This document shows, in pieces, positions 24,878 to 34,411 of a DNA stretch of 64,000 nucleotides. The notes beneath the pieces were generated by a model, which worked only from the letters and a program-made list of their open reading frames with translations, did no database searches and was not told the DNA's origin. Every line of letters begins with the position of its first letter. Within the stretch, counting starts at the first letter, position 1. The stretch covers positions 558,001 through 622,000 of the forward strand of contig CALRMX020000001.1 of NCBI GenBank assembly GCA_943369355.1. Reading direction: 5' to 3'. The DNA comes from UBA7662 sp943369355. GTDB lineage: Bacteria; Bacteroidota; Bacteroidia; UBA7662. The translations under genes and the position numbers were made by a program.

Positions 24878-27238
24878 CTATTTTCGAATAAAACGAGCCA
24901 ATTGAATTACATTATCTTGTTGCAAACGAATTACATACATTCCTGTAGGTATGTTGGAGCAATCCAAGGCAAAATCGTTTGAATTGTTGCATACTCCCTG
25001 CATTATTTCTTTTCCTTGCAGGTCATAAATGTGCCAATTGAATGGCGAGTTAGAATTGTTACCAAGTTCAAGATAAAGTGTTTCACTAACTGGATTAGGA
25101 TATAATTTAAGCTGATACGAGCGGGTTATGGCCGACACACTTTGCGCATTTTCATTATTTCTACCAAAGGTGGGTATCCGATAAGCCCACGCCCCAGTTC
25201 CGTTTGGAATTCTCGCATAGGAGGTGTCCATACTTTGTATTGGAAAAATAATTTCATCGACAGTATTCAAAACAGTGTCAGATAAAATGAGACTTTCTCC
25301 CGACGCAGAAAGCTTAAAATTGATGTGATTTGTGCCTTCTGTTTGCTCTTCATCGGCCCAAAGAATTAAATAACCACCTGCGGGAAGAACTGTACCTTGA
25401 GGCAGTTTCCACTTATCTCTTCTATTGGCGTTATCACTGATATAAAAGCCAGCAAGGTCAACCGCCGTGGTATTGGTATTGTACAACTCTATCCAATCAT
25501 CGAAATCTCCTGCCGAATCTACTTGTGTAGCGGTATTGCTTGCTAATAATTCATTGATTACAACGCCATTCGATTGAACAGTGCTTTGTACTTCGTACAC
25601 ATAAACATCATGTTCGGCTCCTTCTGGTAAATAGCTCACCGAAGCAATACTAGATGCGCCAACTGCTTCGACATAATATCTTACCAAGGTTGTAGCTGGA
25701 AAACCAGGAATTTCAGCTGCCCACACGGTATCATTTGCGGATCCATCGTTATGCAACCCATCATTGAACATGGCCAATTTGGTAAAAGTAGACCCCGAAA
25801 CCCCTGTAGCATAGTATAAATACACCATTTGCGCAACCGGAAGCGTAGAGAGTGTGACCTTCACCGTTGTGGGCTGCATGGCCGTAGGAGCTTGATAAAG
25901 GATGCCGGAAGAATTGAAATAAGGAGCTGAGCTAATTTTAGGAGCCTGTTGCGCTACTTCTATATTCGAAAGCAAGTAGGCCCTGCGGCTGGTTACAAAA
26001 GACTTTATTTGGGGAACTCCATTGTTATACTGTTGGTTCGAGTATAATTTCTTCGTGTCGGCCAATACAAGGTTAAAGATTTGGGCATTTAATTGGTTTA
26101 CCAGCGTGTCTATAGTGGCCGAGGTAAAGGTTTCGTTTAAAATGGTTCTGTAGTGGGCAAGATAACGCTGTCTCCATTCTGGCACATTCAATAGCTTGTT
26201 GAGCAAAGGGTAATTCACATTGGTCACGTTTTTGAATGGTCCCCAGCTGGTACTTGTCGCTAAGGTAGTTTGAAACGTACTATTGCCGTCATACTCTAAA
26301 GGCATTGTCAATCCTGTCTCTGGTTCATAGTACACCATATAATCCATCTTGCCCTTCATCGTATAACTATCATCGTCGGTGAAAATGTTCTCGACGGCCA
26401 ATAACCACAGGGCCCGATCGATATCGATGTATTTTTTAACCGTGTCTTTATTGGATGGTGAAGCTGTACTCAAACCATAACAGGCTTTTACTAACCTATT
26501 CCAAGGGTCGGCAATATCACTCGACTTTAAACTGTAATAATTCAAATATGGAGTAGAATCGACACTCAAATAGTTCATTCCTGCGGTACCGTCGCCCCAG
26601 CCTCCACCAGGCACCCCAGTTCCTTGTTTTGTAGCCCTAAAATTTGCTCCATCGTTGCTCAAAAACCACGACTCTAAAAATGTTTTATCTACATTTTGAA
26701 TATTCGGGTACAAACCCCAATCCTGATTGTTGATGTAAAGTCGAACGAAGTTTGCCCTAGCGATAGGAATGTAGCGCGCAGCCATCCGGCTGTACAACAC
26801 CTCGCGCATGAAAGTCGGATCTTGATGGGCGTTATTCAACTTTAGATTCTTATACCCCATTAAGTCTTGATTTGGTCGCAGCCAATCCATTTCAATGGCG
26901 AAAGACTTCTTCTGAGAGGTACCTATGGTTGTGTATGATGTATTGCCCCGAAAACGTACGCCAACACTGTCATAAAAGATACTGTCGAAGGTCATGGATG
27001 CTATGATATTCGTTTCACTCGCGTAATTGTTGGTCAACAAAGTCCAATAATTCGTTTGGGGAAAATTCAAATACAGGCTTTTGATGACCTCTGTATTATA
27101 CAAACCAGTGTGCGGCTTCCCACCCGTGAGGAGCATCGTATTCCCTGGCGAAAAGTAAACTTCGGCTGGAAGATTCTGAGCCGAAGTGAGTTGTATAGAA
27201 GAAATACAAACTGTAACGGCGATATATAAGTACTTCAT
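24878..27238 (-). CDS. T9SS-exported CotH-type protein with lamin-tail domain, diverged active site
   Basis: A 786-residue paralogue of the downstream gene with the same layout: signal peptide (about 1-21), CotH-like domain (about 40-430), lamin-tail domain (about 575-690, VINELLASNTAT) and a T9SS tail (YPNPVSETLYLE). RGNTSYTTIGTSQKKSF (98-113) keeps the lysine region. The catalytic block differs: NIFTDDDSY (284-292) replaces the NWDG motif and LEYDGNSTF (314-322) replaces YDVDNSLG, leaving Asp317. Activity may be altered. ATG at 27238 is used instead of a TTG at 27244. It diverges across 228 nt from the lipoprotein-VTC operon. Confidence 0.88.
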   Translation of the reverse strand: MKYLYIAVTVCISSIQLTSAQNLPAEVYFSPGNTMLLTGGKPHTGLYNTEVIKSLYLNFPQTNYWTLLTNNYASETNIIASMTFDSIFYDSVGVRFRGNTSYTTIGTSQKKSFAIEMDWLRPNQDLMGYKNLKLNNAHQDPTFMREVLYSRMAARYIPIARANFVRLYINNQDWGLYPNIQNVDKTFLESWFLSNDGANFRATKQGTGVPGGGWGDGTAGMNYLSVDSTPYLNYYSLKSSDIADPWNRLVKACYGLSTASPSNKDTVKKYIDIDRALWLLAVENIFTDDDSYTMKGKMDYMVYYEPETGLTMPLEYDGNSTFQTTLATSTSWGPFKNVTNVNYPLLNKLLNVPEWRQRYLAHYRTILNETFTSATIDTLVNQLNAQIFNLVLADTKKLYSNQQYNNGVPQIKSFVTSRRAYLLSNIEVAQQAPKISSAPYFNSSGILYQAPTAMQPTTVKVTLSTLPVAQMVYLYYATGVSGSTFTKLAMFNDGLHNDGSANDTVWAAEIPGFPATTLVRYYVEAVGASSIASVSYLPEGAEHDVYVYEVQSTVQSNGVVINELLASNTATQVDSAGDFDDWIELYNTNTTAVDLAGFYISDNANRRDKWKLPQGTVLPAGGYLILWADEEQTEGTNHINFKLSASGESLILSDTVLNTVDEIIFPIQSMDTSYARIPNGTGAWAYRIPTFGRNNENAQSVSAITRSYQLKLYPNPVSETLYLELGNNSNSPFNWHIYDLQGKEIMQGVCNNSNDFALDCSNIPTGMYVIRLQQDNVIQLARFIRK

Positions 27239-27466
27239 GAACAAAAAGTTAGTTTAAATTGCTGCTAATCTGTGTAATTACCAAATAAATACACCTACTA
27301 TATTTTACAGATTCGAAAAATTGGGCCGATGAATAAAGTTGCCTCACAATTCCAATTGGCCATTTTGAGTGGAAGTCATTTTTAGATTTTGCCTCATTAT
27401 TACCAAAAAATTAACTGTGTGTAATTTAGCCGCTATCCGTGTGTTTGCTTTTTTCTACTTTTGAAC
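27239..27466. promoter_or_regulatory. Divergent control region between the CotH and VTC operons
   Basis: The longest gene-free stretch in the window (228 nt), strongly AT-rich. It contains an exact -7 box for the plus-strand operon (TACTTTTG at 27456-27463), only 3 nt before the lipoprotein ATG. No palindrome longer than a few bases is evident to me. Confidence 0.5.
27456..27463 (+). promoter_or_regulatory. -7 box of the lipoprotein-VTC-DUF4956 operon
   Basis: TACTTTTG matches TAnnTTTG; 3 nt separate it from the ATG at 27467, implying a near-leaderless transcript. No TTG is found at the usual upstream distance, so support is partial. Confidence 0.35.
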
Positions 27467-27856
27467 ATGCGTATTTTCCTTTTTATAGGTGTATTCCTTT
27501 TTTCAGCTTGTTCGAAAGATGCGGGCATTGGTGGCTTTGCCGAGGTAAGTGGCGTAGTGTGGGTAGAGGATTGGAATGCAAGCTTTACTGCTATCCAGTC
27601 GACTTACCCAGGGATGGATGAAGACGTTTTTCTTGTATTCGGTGACGAACTAGTCGTTGGTGAAGACACCAAAACCAATTTCAATGGCAACTACCGTTTT
27701 CAGTTTTTATACCCAGGAAAATATAAATTATACGCCTATAGCGACCGGCTTGAAACAGTGGGAAATACGAATCAACAAGAGCCTGTAATTATTGAATTTG
27801 AGATCACCGAGAAATACCAAAAACTTCAACTGGATACGCTGGTCGTAAAACGATGA
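27467..27856 (+). CDS. Small lipoprotein with a transthyretin-like fold
   Basis: About 129 residues with a lipoprotein signal: MRIFLFIGVFLFSACSKD, lipid Cys15 in the box FSAC. The mature part reads as a carboxypeptidase-regulatory or transthyretin-like beta-sandwich (VSGVVWVEDWNAS near the start, NGNYRFQFLYPGKYKLYAYS in the middle). It overlaps the VTC gene by 4 nt (ATGA), so it is the envelope part of that operon. The ATG at 27467 is used instead of a TTG at 27461. Function unknown. Confidence 0.82.
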   Translation: MRIFLFIGVFLFSACSKDAGIGGFAEVSGVVWVEDWNASFTAIQSTYPGMDEDVFLVFGDELVVGEDTKTNFNGNYRFQFLYPGKYKLYAYSDRLETVGNTNQQEPVIIEFEITEKYQKLQLDTLVVKR

Positions 27857-28620
27857 ACAAATCGCTTTTACAACACTTTGATACCATAGGCCTTGAGCAA
27901 CTCGGGGACAAACAATTACTCAACAGGATTGACCGGAAATTCTACTTGAAATTGAGTTTGCTTCCTGACCTTTTGAGCCAGCTTACACGCCATTATTCGG
28001 TACTAGAAGTAAATGGTCAACGTTGCATTTCTTATCAAACCCACTATTTCGATACAGCTGAAAGGGCCTTTTACACCATGCACCATAATGGTCGTTCTCG
28101 TCGGCTCAAAATACGCCATCGGAGTTACGGAAGTGGAGGCTCCAATTATTGGGAGATCAAGCTGCGCGACAACAAGCTCAGAACCCGAAAACTTCGCATG
28201 GCTACAAACTGTGCTGCCAGCGTAATCGAAGAGTTAAACGCTTGGATAAAAAATTTCGACAACCTAGTGAACTATAAAATTGAACCTGTATTAGCGGTGG
28301 GTTACAACCGCTTTACTTTGGTATCAAATTTTATGGCGGAAAGAGTAACCATAGATACCAACTTATTTTTCGAACACTCAGGAAAAACAGCTGCGTTCGA
28401 CGGCTTGGCCATTGTTGAAGTAAAACAATCATCGTTAAAGGGCTCCATTGCGGCCGAAGCCCTGAAAGCTATGGGCATACGCCAGGGAGGGCTTAGTAAA
28501 TACTGTACAGGACTTTCGGCACTCGACAGTAAGCTGAAACAAAATAATTTCAAACCGAAACTAAGGGCAATACAACAAATCTTGATTTTCCCTGATCGCA
28601 ATCCTACTTTTTATGCCTGA
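27853..28620 (+). CDS. VTC-domain (polyphosphate polymerase fold) protein
   Basis: A 255-residue protein of the triphosphate tunnel family. In yeast the VTC catalytic domain makes polyphosphate from ATP. Basic and acidic tunnel residues are present: RIDRKF (25-30), SRRLKIRHRSYG (about 76-87), NYWEIKLRD (about 91-99), and VEVKQS near residue 197. There is no membrane helix, so it is probably cytoplasmic and brought to the membrane by the next gene product (DUF4956). Translation is coupled on both sides (ATGA overlap upstream, 8 nt overlap downstream). Polymerase activity is inferred from fold only. Confidence 0.9.
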   Translation: MNKSLLQHFDTIGLEQLGDKQLLNRIDRKFYLKLSLLPDLLSQLTRHYSVLEVNGQRCISYQTHYFDTAERAFYTMHHNGRSRRLKIRHRSYGSGGSNYWEIKLRDNKLRTRKLRMATNCAASVIEELNAWIKNFDNLVNYKIEPVLAVGYNRFTLVSNFMAERVTIDTNLFFEHSGKTAAFDGLAIVEVKQSSLKGSIAAEALKAMGIRQGGLSKYCTGLSALDSKLKQNNFKPKLRAIQQILIFPDRNPTFYA

Positions 28621-29197
28621 ACAACTACTTCATCAACTATCGGGTTCATTTTTAATTCGACTGGCAATTGATCTGCTGTCGATTTGGATTCTTGTAAGGT
28701 TCATCTATTTCACCACCTACCGAACAAGAGATCTGTTCTTCACTTTCATCATTTTCAATCTGGTCATTTTTCTGATTTCGTTTGCGCTAAATCGAACTGA
28801 ATTGAGCATGGGAGCAGCATTTGGACTGTTCGCAGTATTTAGTATGCTTCGCTATCGCACCGAGGACATCTCCATCAAAGACATGACCTATTTATTTTTG
28901 AGCATAGCACTCGGGGTTTTAACCGCGGTAAGCAATGGTGGCTGGTACCTCCAACTTGCAATTTCAGGTGTGATCCTGGGGGCTACATGGCTCCTCGAGA
29001 GCCAGTGGTTGTATCGAAAAGAAAGCTCCAAATTGGTTTTTTACGATAAAATTGATTTGGTACACCGCAACCAAGAAGATGCTCTGATCACAGATTTAAA
29101 AGAGCGTACTGGCTTACCTGTGCACCGCGTTCAAGTTCAAAAAATAGATTTACTACACGATTCTGCACATTTAAGAATCTTCTATTATGAGGTTTAG
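28613..29197 (+). CDS. DUF4956 membrane protein
   Basis: A 194-residue inner-membrane protein of unknown function. Hydrophobic helices lie at about residues 16-33, 40-58, 67-79, 91-107 and 111-130, followed by a cytoplasmic domain of about 60 residues (YDKIDLVHRNQEDALITDL). The block LSMGAAFGLFAVFSMLRYRT (62-81) is the family hallmark. It overlaps the VTC gene by 8 nt and the DUF2490 gene by 11 nt. VTC and DUF4956 genes recur next to each other in bacteria as far as I recall, so it is likely the membrane partner or channel of the VTC enzyme. Confidence 0.9.
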   Translation: MPEQLLHQLSGSFLIRLAIDLLSIWILVRFIYFTTYRTRDLFFTFIIFNLVIFLISFALNRTELSMGAAFGLFAVFSMLRYRTEDISIKDMTYLFLSIALGVLTAVSNGGWYLQLAISGVILGATWLLESQWLYRKESSKLVFYDKIDLVHRNQEDALITDLKERTGLPVHRVQVQKIDLLHDSAHLRIFYYEV

Positions 29198-29849
29198 GCC
29201 GTACTACTTTCTTTTCCTGTTGTTTATTGCCTCTCAAAGCTCGGCACAACAACAAGATTTTGGAATTTGGTTAGGCTCTAACTTGTCTTTTTCGCCGCTT
29301 AAGAAATGGACCGTTGAACTGGCTCCGGAAATACGTTTGAATCAAAACTCAACCGTTGTAGAAAAAGCCTTTGCAGATTTCGGACTTGAATACAAGGTGT
29401 TCAAATTCATGAAAATAGGCGGATTTTATCGGGGAGCGTTGCACAATGAACGGACCCATTTTGAAGGCAGAAACCGTTTTTTTGCCAATGTGCAGCTGTC
29501 GCACAACTATAAAAAAATACAATTCAGTTATCGATTCAGGTATCAGCAGCAGTTTTCAGATTTCACTGCTTTGCAAGAGTCAGGTCCACCCAGCACTTAC
29601 TACCGTCATAAATTTGGAGTAGAAGTCGACCTCCCTAAAAAACTAACCATAGCCAGTGGTGCCGACTTTTGGATTAGCAATCGACCAGAAATTCAAGGTG
29701 TTCGTAATTTGCGTTGGACCAATACCATAAGCTGGGATTTATCCAAAAAACAGCGGATCGAATTGTCGTACCTGTTTGATCAGGGACGAAACATATCCGA
29801 TCCGCTTACGATGCACATCCTACGGATTCAGCACAACGTCAAATTCTAG
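29187..29849 (+). CDS. DUF2490 outer-membrane barrel protein
   Basis: A 220-residue exported protein with a signal peptide (MRFRPYYFLFLLFIASQSSA) and about ten short amphipathic strands ending in Phe (LRIQHNVKF), as in small outer-membrane barrels. DUF2490 features include a WLGSNLSFSPLKKWTVELAPE start and a repeated FRYRY-like strand pattern. Last gene of the lipoprotein-VTC-DUF4956 operon (11 nt overlap), so the system spans both membranes. Substrate unknown. Its stop codon abuts that of the convergent efflux gene. Confidence 0.88.
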   Translation: MRFRPYYFLFLLFIASQSSAQQQDFGIWLGSNLSFSPLKKWTVELAPEIRLNQNSTVVEKAFADFGLEYKVFKFMKIGGFYRGALHNERTHFEGRNRFFANVQLSHNYKKIQFSYRFRYQQQFSDFTALQESGPPSTYYRHKFGVEVDLPKKLTIASGADFWISNRPEIQGVRNLRWTNTISWDLSKKQRIELSYLFDQGRNISDPLTMHILRIQHNVKF

Positions 29850-31256
29850 TTACCAACCACCGCCAAGTGCACGGTAGAGTTCAACCGTATTGAGTTGTCG
29901 TGCCAATTGTAACTGAACAAGCTCCACCTCTGCCTCTAACACATTGTTTTGGGCAACCACAACCTCCAAATAGGTGGCATAGCCAGCAGCGAACAGTTCA
30001 TTGGCCGACTTCACCCCTTCCTTCAAACTGGCAACCTCCTTCGACTTTTCGGCAATCTGCAGCGTGATTTGTTGGGCTTGCTGCATGCCGTTAAATATTT
30101 CGGTATAGGCTTGAATGGCCGTTTTACGATAGTTTTGAAAGGCCTGCTCTTGCATAGCGCGCGACTTGGCCAAATCAGCCTTCAGCCGGCGTTGCGCAAA
30201 CACAGGTGCCGTAATTCCGCCAACCATATTCCAAGCCAACGACGCTGGACTTATCCATTGAGAGGGATTGAAACTGTGAAAACCAATTTCAGGCCCAAGT
30301 ATCAGTTGCGGATAAAAAGCAGCTTGCATAGCTCGTACATCAGCACCAGCAGCATCCAGCTCCAAAGAAGCGGATACAACATCGGGGCGAGTGCGGAGAA
30401 CAGAGGCAGGAACGGACTTGAGATTAATCTCTTTAAATTCGATCGTAGAAAGAAACGAAGTATCAGCAAATACGCCTTGTACTTTACCCAAGTGGAAATT
30501 GAGCTGATTGAGTGTTCTTAACTTATCGGCTTCTAATGCGTGGTACATGGCTCGGGTTCGCGCCAGCTGTGCTTCAAATTGCTGTACTGCCAAAGCATTC
30601 AATCTTCCTGCTTCAAGTTTTATTTTCACCAAGGTCAACCCCGATTCTTGAAGTGTGGCATTTAGCGAAACGATTCGCTGTATTTCGTTTAAAGCTCTCA
30701 ACTCGTAGTAAGTGGCCGCCACCTCTGAAGCCAATACTGTTTTTTGCCAGTGAAGTCCAGCCTCCGAGGATAAATAGCGTTTCGCTGCAGCAGTTCGCAT
30801 CGACCTAAGTCGACCCCAGATATCCAATTCCCAGCTCACACGTGCCGTCAACAACAAATCGGGCAATGGATTTGACATGCGCTGATCGGGCCGGATATTG
30901 GGTGAAAAGTTGGTGTCGAAGTTTCCGACTCCGTCAATGGTGTATTCACCAAAACGTCGCAAGCCGGTGCCAGCAAAAACATCTACAGCGGGCAGCAAGG
31001 CATACTTCCTTGCGGTAAGTTCAGCTCTTGCCTGCTGCAAAACGGCTATCTGGCCTAGTAAATCGGGATTATTTCTTACTGCCGTGTCAATCAACTGACG
31101 AAGTTGGGGCTCTTGAAATAAGTCAGATGCCTTCGGAATCACTACAACGCTGGTATCTGCAGGCAACTGGATGTCGGCTCGAAGTCCGGTTTTAGGGCCT
31201 TTGCACCCATACATCAAACCAACACTTAGCCAAAGGATAAGGATTAACTTTTTCAT
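29850..31256 (-). CDS. RND efflux outer-membrane channel lipoprotein (TolC/OprM type)
   Basis: Forms the outer-membrane duct of a tripartite efflux pump. The 468-residue protein has a lipoprotein signal (MKKLILILWLSVGLMYGC; lipid Cys18), then two repeats of the outer-membrane efflux fold with long coiled-coil helices, and the segment LLTARVSWELDIWGRLRSM typical of the NodT/OprM class. It overlaps the RND permease gene by 4 nt. Third gene of the adaptor-permease-channel operon. Confidence 0.95.
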   Translation of the reverse strand: MKKLILILWLSVGLMYGCKGPKTGLRADIQLPADTSVVVIPKASDLFQEPQLRQLIDTAVRNNPDLLGQIAVLQQARAELTARKYALLPAVDVFAGTGLRRFGEYTIDGVGNFDTNFSPNIRPDQRMSNPLPDLLLTARVSWELDIWGRLRSMRTAAAKRYLSSEAGLHWQKTVLASEVAATYYELRALNEIQRIVSLNATLQESGLTLVKIKLEAGRLNALAVQQFEAQLARTRAMYHALEADKLRTLNQLNFHLGKVQGVFADTSFLSTIEFKEINLKSVPASVLRTRPDVVSASLELDAAGADVRAMQAAFYPQLILGPEIGFHSFNPSQWISPASLAWNMVGGITAPVFAQRRLKADLAKSRAMQEQAFQNYRKTAIQAYTEIFNGMQQAQQITLQIAEKSKEVASLKEGVKSANELFAAGYATYLEVVVAQNNVLEAEVELVQLQLARQLNTVELYRALGGGW

Positions 31257-34200
31257 TCGTAGTGATAGGTTTTAGCTTGACGTTGTTTTTGAAGCGCTTT
31301 GAGTCGTTTTCGCCTACCCGGTGTTGCAAAGAGCACAAACAACCCGGGAATTAGGAATAGTCCGAAAACTGTACCTGTGAGCATCCCTCCCGCTGCTGCA
31401 ATACCAATTGATTTATTTCCCATGGCGCCAGCACCCGAGGCAAGTACTAGCGGTAGCAAACCTGCAATAAATGCAAATGAGGTCATGAGGATAGGCCGCA
31501 ATCGCGATACTGCGCCTTCCATAGCTGCTTTAAGCTCACTTACGCCTTCCTTTTGACGCTGCAATGCGAATTCAACAACTAGAATGGCGTTTTTACCCAA
31601 TAGGCCAATGAGCATCACCAAAGCTACCTGAGCATAGATGTTGTTTTCGAGACCTGCAACGTACAAGAAGAAAAACGAGCCAAAAATACCCGTTGGTAGG
31701 CTGAGCAATACAGGTAAAGGCAGTAAAAAACTCTCGTATTGCGCTGCCAGAAGTAAATACACAAAAATCAAACACAACAAGAAAATGTACAGGGCACCAT
31801 CACCGGCAAGCACTTGCTCCCTCGTCATGCCCGACCATTCGTAGGCATAACCTCTTGGCAACGTTTCTTCGGCAATACGCTTGATTTCGTTTAGTGCTTC
31901 ACCGGAGCTGTAGCCAGGAGCTGCATCACCAGTGAAGAGCGCCGAATTATACATATTGTAACGGGTAAGCTGTTCTGGACCAAATACCCGTTCAATGGTG
32001 GTAAAGGTGGCATAACTTACCATTTCACCATCCTTGTTTTTCGTGTAAAGCTTTAAAATATCTTCGGGATGTTGCCTGTACTCGGGTAAAGCCTGCACCA
32101 TTACCTTGTACATCAAGCCAAAACGGATAAAATTGGTCGCATAGTAACTTCCAATAAGGGTTTGTAGGTTACTCATCGCGTTGTCGATGCTCACCCCTTT
32201 AGCCGCAGCAATATCTTGGTTTATATGTAAAAGATACTGAGGAAATGAGGGGTCGAAATTGGTAAATGCAGCCGAAATGATTTTAGATTGAGCCAGCGCT
32301 TTTTCGAGCGAATCGGCCACTTCGGCCATACGGGTTAAGTTTGCCGTTCCCGACTTATCGAGCAAGCGAAACTCAAAACCAGAAGCATTTCCAAAACCGG
32401 GTACAGTGGGTGGTGGAAAAAACTCAATGCTTGCATCGCTCAGGTGAGCCGTTTTTTTCCTAAGCTCTTCCATAAGCTGTGCAACCGAAGTTTCACGTTC
32501 GTCCCACGGTTTGAGACCAATCATGCCCATTCCATAAGAAGCTCCGGCAGTTTCGGTAAGCAAGCTATATCCTGCCAAGGTGGTCACGTTTTCTACCGCC
32601 GAATTCGAAGAGGCTATTTTCTGAACCTCATCGAGTATTTTCTCGGTACGTTCCATGGTAGCACCTGGCGGAGTGGTAACGTTTACGTACAACATGCCTT
32701 GGTCTTCGGTGGGGATAAATCCACCTGGCAAAATGGCTGAGGTACCCCAGGTAAGGAAGAAAAATCCGCCCAGCAAGGCCAAAGTAAGCCCTAATCGAGG
32801 TGCAATACGGCCCAATATCCACTTATAGGTGCCTTCAAGCTTATTGTATCGATGATTGAAGGCGCCAAAAAAGCGGCCTAATGCCGAACTATGCGATACA
32901 TGGGTATGCTTCATCAAAATGGCACACAACGCTGGTGTGAGCGTAAGTGCATTGAGGCCCGAGATTACGATTGAAATAGCGAGCGTTAGCGAAAATTGTC
33001 GGTAAAATACACCCACCGGGCCCGATAAAAAGGCTACCGGTATAAACACTGCCGACATCACCAGCGTAATGGCGACAATGGCACCGCTTATTTCTTTCAT
33101 CGCAGCAATGGTAGCTTCCATGGGCTGCATATGTTGCTCGTGGATTTTGACGTGTACTGCTTCTACCACCACTATGGCATTATCTACCACGATACCGATG
33201 GCCAAAACCAGAGCGAATAGCGTTAACAAGTTGATTGAAAACCCAAGCATTTGCATGAATGCCAAGGTCGAGATTAAGGCTACAGGAACAGCTAAAGCCG
33301 GAATGAGGGTCGATCGCCAATCTTGCAGGAAGATAAACACCACCAAAAACACAAGCAGGAATGCCTCAATTAAGGTTTTAATTACCTCTTGGATAGAAGC
33401 GTCCAAGAACCGACTCACATCGTATGCGTAATTGTACTCCATCCCTGGAGGAAAAGAAGACTCTTTCAATTCTGCCATTCGCTCCTTGATGTTGTTAATT
33501 ACCTCACGCGCATTGGAGCCGGGACGCTGCTTTATCATGATGGAAGCAGACGGGCGACCATCGGTTTTTGAAGACATTCCGTAGCTGAGCGCTCCCAATT
33601 CGATGTCGGCGATATCTTTTAACTTGAGGGTTGAACCGTCTTCATTTGCTTTAATTACAATGTCCTCGTACTGCTCTTTGGTGAAAAACTTTCCGCCATA
33701 ACGCAATACGTATTGCATACTGGGTTCACCCCTTCCACTCGATTCTCCAATTTTACCCGGTGCCGCTTCTAAGTTTTGAGCACGTAGAATGTTGATTATT
33801 TCATCGGTTCCGACCTCATACGATAACAGTTTTTCGGGCTTTAGCCAAACGCGCATAGCGTAATCCTTGGCCCCCATAATTTCGGCATAACCCACTCCAT
33901 TAATTCGTTTGAGCTCTTGCAGAAGATTGATGTCGGCAAAATTGTAGATAAACTCCTCATTGGCCGATGGATCAGAGCTCGTTAGGTTGAGGTACAGGAG
34001 CATCGAGTTCACTTCCTTTTCGGTAGTTACCCCTGCTTTGATAACTTCCTCAGGCAATTCATCAAGTGTGGTAGTTACCCTGTTTTGCACGTTTACAGCC
34101 GCGAGATCGGGATCAGTACCTACCTCGAAAAACACTTGAATTAGCGTAACTCCGTTGTTGGTCGAAACCGACTGCATGGCGGTCATGCCAGGTACCCCGT

Positions 34201-34408
34201 TGATGGCCCTTTCGATTGGTGTGGCAACCGCTTTTGCACAAACTTCGGCATTGGCACCAGTGTAACGTGCGGTTACTACTACCGATGGTGGCACAATATC
34301 GGGGAACTGCGTGATAGGCAATGAAGTGAAGGCCAAAATCCCCAAAAGCACTAGCAAAAGGGAGATGACGAGCGATAGTACCGGTCGTCGAATAAACGTT
34401 TCTACCAT
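31253..34408 (-). CDS. RND multidrug efflux permease (AcrB/MexB type)
   Basis: The proton-driven inner-membrane pump of a tripartite system. The 1051 residues give 12 membrane helices and two large periplasmic loops. Typical motifs include the opening FIRRPVLSLVISLLLVLLG, TSLPITQFPDIVPP, the TM4 region LVLAIGIVVDNAIVVVEAVH (proton-relay Asp pair) and GGFIPTEDQG in the middle. HAE1-class sequence suggests hydrophobic drugs, dyes or detergents. Adaptor gene 3 nt upstream, channel gene overlapping by 4 nt. Confidence 0.97.
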   Translation of the reverse strand: MVETFIRRPVLSLVISLLLVLLGILAFTSLPITQFPDIVPPSVVVTARYTGANAEVCAKAVATPIERAINGVPGMTAMQSVSTNNGVTLIQVFFEVGTDPDLAAVNVQNRVTTTLDELPEEVIKAGVTTEKEVNSMLLYLNLTSSDPSANEEFIYNFADINLLQELKRINGVGYAEIMGAKDYAMRVWLKPEKLLSYEVGTDEIINILRAQNLEAAPGKIGESSGRGEPSMQYVLRYGGKFFTKEQYEDIVIKANEDGSTLKLKDIADIELGALSYGMSSKTDGRPSASIMIKQRPGSNAREVINNIKERMAELKESSFPPGMEYNYAYDVSRFLDASIQEVIKTLIEAFLLVFLVVFIFLQDWRSTLIPALAVPVALISTLAFMQMLGFSINLLTLFALVLAIGIVVDNAIVVVEAVHVKIHEQHMQPMEATIAAMKEISGAIVAITLVMSAVFIPVAFLSGPVGVFYRQFSLTLAISIVISGLNALTLTPALCAILMKHTHVSHSSALGRFFGAFNHRYNKLEGTYKWILGRIAPRLGLTLALLGGFFFLTWGTSAILPGGFIPTEDQGMLYVNVTTPPGATMERTEKILDEVQKIASSNSAVENVTTLAGYSLLTETAGASYGMGMIGLKPWDERETSVAQLMEELRKKTAHLSDASIEFFPPPTVPGFGNASGFEFRLLDKSGTANLTRMAEVADSLEKALAQSKIISAAFTNFDPSFPQYLLHINQDIAAAKGVSIDNAMSNLQTLIGSYYATNFIRFGLMYKVMVQALPEYRQHPEDILKLYTKNKDGEMVSYATFTTIERVFGPEQLTRYNMYNSALFTGDAAPGYSSGEALNEIKRIAEETLPRGYAYEWSGMTREQVLAGDGALYIFLLCLIFVYLLLAAQYESFLLPLPVLLSLPTGIFGSFFFLYVAGLENNIYAQVALVMLIGLLGKNAILVVEFALQRQKEGVSELKAAMEGAVSRLRPILMTSFAFIAGLLPLVLASGAGAMGNKSIGIAAAGGMLTGTVFGLFLIPGLFVLFATPGRRKRLKALQKQRQAKTYHYE

Positions 34409-34411
34409 GGC

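Noticed and set aside
29949..30521. 190-codon open frame on plus within the efflux channel gene
   Set aside because: Antisense to a recognisable TolC/OprM protein; composition not protein-like.
33069..33431. 120-codon open frame on plus inside the RND permease gene
   Set aside because: Antisense shadow of a strongly conserved permease; no family motifs and no start context.
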